64,000 nt of DNA from positions 558,001-622,000 of the forward strand of contig NZ_CP024190.1 in the NCBI RefSeq assembly GCF_003391395.1, read 5' to 3'. The notes beneath the pieces are model-generated. The model was not told where the DNA came from. It did not search any database and was given only the letters and a program-made list of their open reading frames with translations. Shown here piece by piece: positions 58,811 to 64,000 of this stretch (position 1 is the first letter of the stretch; every line of letters begins with the position of its first letter). The stretch comes from Mycobacterium marinum (GTDB taxonomy: Bacteria > Actinomycetota > Actinomycetes > Mycobacteriales > Mycobacteriaceae). The translations under genes and the position numbers were made by a program.

Positions 58811-59689
58811 ATGCTCATGCAGGAGATTGATCGCCGTCGCATGATCATGATGGCAGGATTTGGCGCGCTTGCGGCCGCTATCCCGGCCCCGACTGCCGGC
58901 GCCGCACCGACCCCGCCGGCCGCACCGGAACCCGCCCCCGCCGCCCCCGCGGCGGGCGCCGGCCCCATATTTCTGTGGCACGACGAGTTTGACGGCCCGG
59001 CCGGCTCTGCCCCCGATCCGTCCAAGTGGCAGGTGTCCAACCACCGGACGCCAATCCGCAACCCAGTGGGCTTTGACCGGCCCGAATTTTGGGGGCAGTA
59101 CCGCGACAACCGTCAAAACGTCTTCCTCGACGGCAACTCCAACCTGGTCCTGCGCGCCACCAGGAGCGGCAACGACTACTTCGGTGGCCTGGTGCATGGC
59201 CTCTGGCGCGGCGGCATCGGGACCACCTGGGAAGCCCGCATCAAGTTCAACTGCCTGGCGCCCGGTATGTGGCCGGCCTGGTGGCTGTCCAACGACGATC
59301 CCGGCCGCAGCGGCGAAATCGACCTGATCGAGTGGTACGGCAACGGCTCCTGGCCGTCGGGGACCACCGTGCATGCCAACCCCGACGGAACGGCATTCGA
59401 GACCTTCCCGATCGGTGTGGACGACAACTGGCACAACTGGCGGGTCACCTGGAACGTGACCGGCATGTACTTCTGGCTCGACTATGCCGACGGCATGCAG
59501 CCCTACTTCAGCGTTCCGGCCACCGGCATCGAGGACCTGAACGAGCCCATCCGTGAATGGCCGTTCAACGACCCCGACTACACCGTGTTCCCGGTGTTGA
59601 ACCTTGCGGTCGGTGGTTCCGGTGGCGGCGATCCCGCGGCGGGCACGTATCCCCAGGAAATGCTCGTCGACTGGGTGCGCGTCTTCTAA
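58811..59689 (+). CDS. GH16-family beta-1,3-glucanase-like secreted protein (Rv0315 type)
   Basis: The 292-residue precursor has a Tat-type signal (DRRRMIMMAGFGALAAAIPAP) and an Ala/Pro linker, then a family 16 glycoside hydrolase fold. The catalytic motif E169-x-D171-x-x-E174 (GEIDLIEW) is intact; such enzymes cleave beta-1,3 or mixed beta-glucans. A second ATG two codons downstream is an alternative start. The length is close to Rv0315 (294). It may act on host or fungal glucans or on an envelope glycan. 210 bp upstream hold no other gene. Confidence 0.88.
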   Translation: MLMQEIDRRRMIMMAGFGALAAAIPAPTAGAAPTPPAAPEPAPAAPAAGAGPIFLWHDEFDGPAGSAPDPSKWQVSNHRTPIRNPVGFDRPEFWGQYRDNRQNVFLDGNSNLVLRATRSGNDYFGGLVHGLWRGGIGTTWEARIKFNCLAPGMWPAWWLSNDDPGRSGEIDLIEWYGNGSWPSGTTVHANPDGTAFETFPIGVDDNWHNWRVTWNVTGMYFWLDYADGMQPYFSVPATGIEDLNEPIREWPFNDPDYTVFPVLNLAVGGSGGGDPAAGTYPQEMLVDWVRVF

Positions 59690-59788
59690 GGGCTTCGCAC
59701 GCTCTACCGCGTGACCGCGGTACCCGAAGTTCCGGGCGGTTCTTGCGCTGTAGGCATCCGGTGCGCAACGGTGGCACCGGGAGACAGC

Positions 59789-60448
59789 ATGGAATTTCTG
59801 GTCAGCATGACCATCGAGGTTCCCCGGGGCACACCGGCGGCTGAGATCGATCGGGCCCGGGTGAGCGAGAATGCCGGCTGGCGTGAGCTGGGTGCCCAGG
59901 GCCGCCTGCTGCGGTTGTGGCGTCCGCCGTGCGGACCGGGCCAATGGTGCACCCTGGGTCTGTTCGCCGCGCGCGACGAGCCGTCACTGCGGAAGCTGCT
60001 GGTGACGGTGCCGCTGCAGGATTGGCGCAGCGACGAGGTCGCCGTGCTCGGCGCCCACCCCAACGACCCGCTCGGTGCTGGGGTAACCCCTCGGCCCGGT
60101 AAGGGGCCGGAGTTCTTGATCACGACCACGCTCACCGTCCCGTCCGGCACGTCGGCGCGGGTTGTCGACGACGCCACCGAGCGCGAGGCCCGCCGTTGTC
60201 ACGAGCTGGCCGAGGCCGGTCATCTGGTGCGGTTCTGGGCGCTGCCGGCCGGCCCGGACGGCCCGCGGATGCTGGGGTTATGGCGTGCGCGCGACCCGGG
60301 CGAGCTGATGGCCGTGGTGGAGTCGCTCCCGCTTTCGGGGTGGATGACCATCGAAACCACCCCGCTGCGACCACACCCCAGCGACCCGATCCGGCTGTCT
60401 TGGGCGCGCCGCGCGGGGGGCGGGCGCGAACCGAACCGCCAGTGCTGA
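59789..60448 (+). CDS. Tandem muconolactone isomerase-like domain protein (Rv0316 type)
   Basis: The 219-residue protein contains two ferredoxin-like MIase-type domains (about 1-100 and 110-205): EFLVSMTIEVPRG...RARVSENAGWRELGAQGRLLRLW and FLITTTLTVPSG...REARRCHELAEAGHLVRFW share the same pattern. Muconolactone isomerase itself is one such domain, so this is a duplicated form. The ATG at 59789 follows a GGGAGA site; the frame is open 26 codons upstream without similarity. No aromatic degradation genes are nearby, so the classical role is uncertain. Confidence 0.78.
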   Translation: MEFLVSMTIEVPRGTPAAEIDRARVSENAGWRELGAQGRLLRLWRPPCGPGQWCTLGLFAARDEPSLRKLLVTVPLQDWRSDEVAVLGAHPNDPLGAGVTPRPGKGPEFLITTTLTVPSGTSARVVDDATEREARRCHELAEAGHLVRFWALPAGPDGPRMLGLWRARDPGELMAVVESLPLSGWMTIETTPLRPHPSDPIRLSWARRAGGGREPNRQC

Positions 60449-60482
60449 AGCCCGCGCCCGGGCGCTGGTTAGGGTGGAGCGA

Positions 60483-61979
60483 ATGAACGGGCGGCCGTGG
60501 CAACGAGCGCGCAGCATCAAACAGATCACCCGGGGCCTGGGGGCGCTGGATCGGGAATTGTTCGAAGCGATTGCCGACACACCCACCCCGCTGCTCGACA
60601 CGGTGATGCCGCCGCTGACCCGCGCGGCCGACCATTCCAAGCTGTGGTTCGCGATGGCCGCGGGCCTGCTCGCGTCGAGAAGTCAGTCCGCGCAGCGCGG
60701 CGCGGTGCGCGGGGTGGTGACGCTGGGGGCGGCCAGCGTGTTTACCAACCAGGTGGCCAAGCGGATCCGGCAGCGCCCGCGTCCGCTCTCGGAGTCGGTG
60801 CCGCTGGCCAGACGAGTCCGACGACGGCCGACGTCCAATTCGCTGCCGTCCGGACACTCCGCCAGCGCCGCCGCATTTGCCATCGGCGTAGGTCTGGAGA
60901 ATCCGCCTCTGGGCCTAGGCTTTTCGGTGCTGGCCGCGTTGGTCGGGCTGTCGCGGGTGGCGACCGGGGTGCACTATCCCGGCGATGTGCTGGCCGGATT
61001 CGGCATTGGTGCCGGCGTTGCCGTGCTGGGCGGCCGGCTGGTCCCACCGATTGTCGAGACGGCGCTGCCCAAAACGGAACCGCTCTGGGTGCAAACACCG
61101 CAGCGGCCCGACGGTTCCGGAGTGGTCTTGGTGGTCAACGCGGCATCGGGCAGCGGCACCGGGGCCCAGGTCATCGACGAGGTGCGTGCGGGCCTGCCGA
61201 AGGCGCGGATCGTCGAACTGGCCGCGGGCGACGACCCGCGGCGGGTGCTGCGCGAGGCGGCCGCACAGGCCGAAGTGCTGGCGGTCGGTGGCGGTGACGG
61301 CACGGTGGCCGCCGCCGCGGCGGCGGCGGTTGACGCGGGACTGCCGCTGGCGGTGTTTCCCGCCGGAACCTTCAACCACTTCGCCAAGGACATCGGCTGC
61401 GACAGCGTGGCACAGACCATCGACGCGATCCGGCGCGGCAGCGTGGCGCGCGTCGACCTGGTGTGTCTGAACGAAAGCCAGATGGTGATCAACACGGCCA
61501 GCATCGGCGCCTACCCCAAATTCGTCCGGTACCGGGAAAAGCTGGAAAAGCGCATCGGCAAACCGCTGGCCAGCATGTACGCGATGTTGCACACACTGCG
61601 CAAAGACCAGCCCGTGCGCATCCGGTACGACAACAAGACGCTGCAGACCTCGCTGCTGTTCATCGGCAACTCGGTGTACCTGCCGGCCGGATTCGCCCCG
61701 TCGCGGCGCACCCGCATGGACGATGGCCTGATCGATGTGCGCATCCTCGAGACCGGACGCCGCTTGGCGACCGTCAGGATCCTCACCGCGCTGGCCCTGG
61801 GCCGGCTGCAGCGCAGCCCGCTCTACCACGAACTGCAGGTGCCCGAATTCAGCTTCAGCACCGTGGACGCGCCGACCGTGCTTGCTCATGACGGCGAGGT
61901 GGGTGAGCAATACGACCTGGCGAGTTTCACCGCGAAGTATCGGGTGCTGGCGGTATTTCGCCCGGGCCCGGGACGCTAG
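60483..61979 (+). CDS. Fusion of PAP2 phosphatase and diacylglycerol/lipid kinase domains
   Basis: The 498-residue protein joins a PAP2 domain (about 1-190; KRIRQRPRP, SLPSGHS, SRVATGVHYPGD) to a diacylglycerol kinase-type catalytic domain (about 210-498; VVNAASGSG, VGGGDGTVAA, FPAGTFNHFAKD). The PAP2 part removes phosphate from lipid phosphates; the kinase part adds phosphate to a lipid. All motifs of both look intact. The ATG at 60483 follows GGTGGAG; a GTG three codons upstream is possible. Its 3' end overlaps the convergent xylB gene by 53 bp. The lipid substrate is unknown. Confidence 0.85.
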   Translation: MNGRPWQRARSIKQITRGLGALDRELFEAIADTPTPLLDTVMPPLTRAADHSKLWFAMAAGLLASRSQSAQRGAVRGVVTLGAASVFTNQVAKRIRQRPRPLSESVPLARRVRRRPTSNSLPSGHSASAAAFAIGVGLENPPLGLGFSVLAALVGLSRVATGVHYPGDVLAGFGIGAGVAVLGGRLVPPIVETALPKTEPLWVQTPQRPDGSGVVLVVNAASGSGTGAQVIDEVRAGLPKARIVELAAGDDPRRVLREAAAQAEVLAVGGGDGTVAAAAAAAVDAGLPLAVFPAGTFNHFAKDIGCDSVAQTIDAIRRGSVARVDLVCLNESQMVINTASIGAYPKFVRYREKLEKRIGKPLASMYAMLHTLRKDQPVRIRYDNKTLQTSLLFIGNSVYLPAGFAPSRRTRMDDGLIDVRILETGRRLATVRILTALALGRLQRSPLYHELQVPEFSFSTVDAPTVLAHDGEVGEQYDLASFTAKYRVLAVFRPGPGR

Positions 61980-63369
61980 CCACTCCTTCGGTCAGCTCGC
62001 GGACCTGCCCGTAGCGCTGGCGTACGGCGGGTGACGGCTCGCCGGTGTACTCGTCGGTTGCCGGTGGCTGCCACGAGGGTGGCCGAGTCGAGCCGCGCAG
62101 CGCCCACGCGGCCTGCCGGGCAGCCCCCAGGGCGACGTACTCCGCGGGGTCCGGAACCAGCACGGGCACACCGAATATCAGCGGCGCGATCTCGCGCAGC
62201 GCCTGCGATCGGGCGCCGCCGCCGATCAGCAGGACCCGGCGTGCGACCACGCCGTGTTCGGTGAGCTGCGCCAGGCCGTCAGCCAATGCGCACAGCAGCC
62301 CTTCCGCCGCCGCCCGGGCCAGGTGCGCGGGCGTGGCGTTGGCCAGCCGCAGGCCATGTAGTGCGCCAGTTGCCTTGGGACGGTTAGGGGTTCGCTCGCC
62401 TTCCAAGTACGGGACAAGAACCAGTCCGGCGCTGCCGGGCGGCGCCGACAGCGCCAGCCGGGACAACTCGTCGTGGTCGACCCGCAACATCGCCGCCGCC
62501 GCATCGAGCACCCGGGCACCGTTGAGCGTGCACACCAACGGCAGATAGCGTCCGGTGCCGTCGGCGAACCCGGCAACCAGACCCGCCTCGTCGCGAACCG
62601 GATCGGCCGCGACGGCGCACACCACCCCCGAGGTCCCGATCGAGACCATCACGTCGCCTTCGTCGGCGCCCAGGCCCAGCGCCGCGGCGGCGTTGTCGCC
62701 CAGGCCCGCGCCGAATGTTTTGCTGCCGCGCGTAGTTCGCGCCGACGGGCCGAGCACCCTGGGCAGGTTGGGGCGGCGGCCGTGCATGGCCAGTTCGAGT
62801 AGGTCAAAGCGGTAGCGATCGCTGCCGGCGTCGTAGTAGCCGGTGCCGCTGGCGTCGCTGCGGTCGGTGGTCAGCGTGGCGACATCGATGTCCCCGCGTA
62901 ACCGCCACGTCAGCCAGTCATGGGGCAGGCAGACCGCGGCGGTGCGGTCGGCATGTTGCGGTTCGTTGTCGGCGAGCCAGCGCAGCTTGGCCACCGTGAC
63001 CGCGGCCAACGGCACCAGGCCGACGGCTTGTGCCCACGCCCGTGGGCCACCGAGTTCGTCGATGAGCGCCAGGGCCGCGTCGGCCGAGCGGACGTCGTTC
63101 CACAGCAGCGCGGGCCGCACCACCGCTCCGGCCATGTCCAGGCACACCATGCCGTGTTGCTGGGCGCCCACCGCCACCGCCTCGACGTCGTCGAATCCGC
63201 CGGCGGCCGCGATCGCTGCGTGCGCGGCGGATTCCCATGCAGCAGGATCGATTTCGGTTCCATCGGGGTGCGCGGCCTGGCCCCTGCGGGCCACCTCACC
63301 GGTGTCGGCGTCACATACCAGCACCTTGCAGGACTGGGTGGACGAGTCGATGCCGGCGACGAGGGTCAC
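61927..63369 (-). CDS. xylB: Xylulokinase (FGGY family)
   Basis: The 480-residue protein belongs to the FGGY sugar kinases: GIDSSTQSCKVLVCD is the N-terminal phosphate loop, LLWNDVRSA and VMVSIGTSGVV are conserved, and LIGGGARSQALREI is the signature near the end. It phosphorylates D-xylulose to xylulose 5-phosphate. The gene is 49 bp downstream of the mannitol dehydrogenase-family gene on the same strand, which suits breakdown of a polyol through xylulose. A C-terminal extension (about 455-480) overlaps the convergent fusion gene. Confidence 0.9.
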   Translation of the reverse strand: MTLVAGIDSSTQSCKVLVCDADTGEVARRGQAAHPDGTEIDPAAWESAAHAAIAAAGGFDDVEAVAVGAQQHGMVCLDMAGAVVRPALLWNDVRSADAALALIDELGGPRAWAQAVGLVPLAAVTVAKLRWLADNEPQHADRTAAVCLPHDWLTWRLRGDIDVATLTTDRSDASGTGYYDAGSDRYRFDLLELAMHGRRPNLPRVLGPSARTTRGSKTFGAGLGDNAAAALGLGADEGDVMVSIGTSGVVCAVAADPVRDEAGLVAGFADGTGRYLPLVCTLNGARVLDAAAAMLRVDHDELSRLALSAPPGSAGLVLVPYLEGERTPNRPKATGALHGLRLANATPAHLARAAAEGLLCALADGLAQLTEHGVVARRVLLIGGGARSQALREIAPLIFGVPVLVPDPAEYVALGAARQAAWALRGSTRPPSWQPPATDEYTGEPSPAVRQRYGQVRELTEGVASVPGPGEIPPAPDTSR

Positions 63370-63418
63370 GTTCGCGCCGCCGATTCCATTCGGACCGCAC
63401 CGCGTCTAGACATGGGCA

Positions 63419-64000
63419 TCAGGATCCGTCCTTGTCGAGCAGCGCCTGCAGCGTCGCGCGGGCACCGACCCGGTGCAGGGAGTCCAGCGCCCACAGATAG
63501 GGCTGCACGAAGCGCGGTTGGTCGATGAGGTCATCGAACACGGCGCGATTGGCCAGAAATACGCGTGCGTCGTGGCGCTGCGAACGCGCTATCGGCCCCA
63601 ACGCGTCGGCGAGGCGATCCACCACCTCGATCGGCTGGCCGGCCTCGTCGATGCCCTCGGCATAGCGTGCCCAGCTGGCGACGATCGCGGCCGACAACCG
63701 AACCGGGCCGGTCGAGCGGAGGTTGTCCCGAACCACCGGTAGCAGCCATTTTGGGATGCGGTCCGAGGATTCGGCGCACAACCGGGCGACGGTGTCGCGG
63801 ACATATGCGTTGGCGAATCGTGGGAGCAGTCCGTTCTTGAATTCGGTCAGGCCTCGAATCGCGGTGAGGGTCGGCGCCGCCTCTTCGTCGAAGTATCGGC
63901 GGAGGAACTCGGCGATCAGCGGGTCCTGGGCGGCTTCGTGCACCAGCCGATACCCGGCCAGGTAGGCGAAGTAGCACAGGCCCTGGTGTCCGGCGTTGAG
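63419..64000 (-). CDS. Mannitol dehydrogenase-family protein, C-terminal part
   Basis: The frame runs off the right edge; 193 C-terminal residues are visible. They begin LNAGHQGLCYFAYLAGYRLVHEAAQDP, which fits the long-chain mannitol dehydrogenase family, where the Asn and His of this stretch belong to the catalytic K-x-N-x-H set; FANAYVRDTVARLCAESSDRIPKW is also typical. The enzymes oxidise mannitol, arabinitol or related polyols with NAD. The link to xylB favours D-arabinitol to D-xylulose; this is inference. It is the upstream gene of the pair. Confidence 0.85.
   Translation of the reverse strand, partial: LNAGHQGLCYFAYLAGYRLVHEAAQDPLIAEFLRRYFDEEAAPTLTAIRGLTEFKNGLLPRFANAYVRDTVARLCAESSDRIPKWLLPVVRDNLRSTGPVRLSAAIVASWARYAEGIDEAGQPIEVVDRLADALGPIARSQRHDARVFLANRAVFDDLIDQPRFVQPYLWALDSLHRVGARATLQALLDKDGS

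Noticed and set aside
1..64000. tRNA, rRNA, insertion sequences, prophage and CRISPR arrays
   Set aside because: No transposase, integrase, terminal inverted repeats, regular repeat-spacer pattern or recognisable RNA gene was seen.

Overview
The window is high-GC chromosomal DNA from a slow-growing, non-tuberculous Mycobacterium. Gene order follows the Rv0251c-Rv0316 interval of M. tuberculosis as I remember it, and proteins such as AAC(2')-Ic, EccA3, EsxG/EsxH and NirB are close to, but not identical with, their tuberculosis-complex counterparts. Several blocks I recall from M. tuberculosis are missing here: the cobQ1/cobU/PPE2 block, oplA, stf0, the PE_PGRS genes and the vap toxin-antitoxin genes. 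Other genes are inserted: a wax-ester/DGAT-type acyltransferase, a D-2-hydroxyacid dehydrogenase, a GerW-like protein, a DUF7159-like proline-rich protein and a PAP2-lipid kinase fusion. The species cannot be named from sequence alone.

Layout. Positions 1-1,180 hold the end of an isocitrate lyase/PEP mutase-like gene and a divergent Hsp20 (Acr2-type) gene, separated by a strong hairpin. Positions 1,185-8,177 form a nitrite-assimilation cluster: nirBD, a CbiX-type chelatase suited to making the siroheme of NirB, the HemD-winged-helix regulator NnaR and the porter NarK3. Positions 8,409-13,293 carry aac(2')-Ic, pxpCB, a Tat/lipoprotein substrate-binding protein and a second nitrate/nitrite porter (narU). 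Positions 13,294-26,135 are a lipid and CoA area: a LigD-type polymerase, fadD2, a WS/DGAT, fadE6, a hydroxyacid dehydrogenase, an alpha/beta hydrolase, two TetR regulators, a VOC protein and an MpaB-like protein. One TetR gene has a near-perfect 32-bp operator in the divergent promoter.

Positions 26,340-44,105 are the ESX-3 type VII secretion locus: ppe3, a methyltransferase, then eccA3-eccB3-eccC3-pe5-ppe4-esxG-esxH-espG3-eccD3-mycP3-eccE3. It is preceded by two Zur-type boxes and one IdeR-type box, so zinc and iron starvation should both raise expression. Three metal or catalytic details stand out. PPE3 carries an HDHDHDH run. EsxH has Gln at position 70, where the M. tuberculosis protein has a zinc-binding His. 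Mycosin-3 has Arg where the catalytic His of the subtilisin triad belongs.

Positions 44,092-52,595 hold an alpha/beta hydrolase, tam, a sulfatase, bluB, a GerW-like protein, a PAP2 phosphatase, an L,D-transpeptidase-like secreted protein, a SnoaL-like protein and a His/Cys-rich protein of unknown role. Positions 52,748-57,516 are the least understood part: two adjacent membrane proteins, each with an Hsp70/actin-like cytoplasmic region, one membrane span and a proline-rich exterior, ending in the same LH-P-IPIPI-type motif; next to them lie a small acidic protein and a DUF3060 membrane protein. The window ends with an MDR oxidoreductase, a GH16 glucanase-like protein, a double MIase-like protein, the PAP2-kinase fusion and a polyol pair (mannitol dehydrogenase family and xylulokinase). 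No CRISPR array, insertion sequence, rRNA or tRNA gene was recognised.
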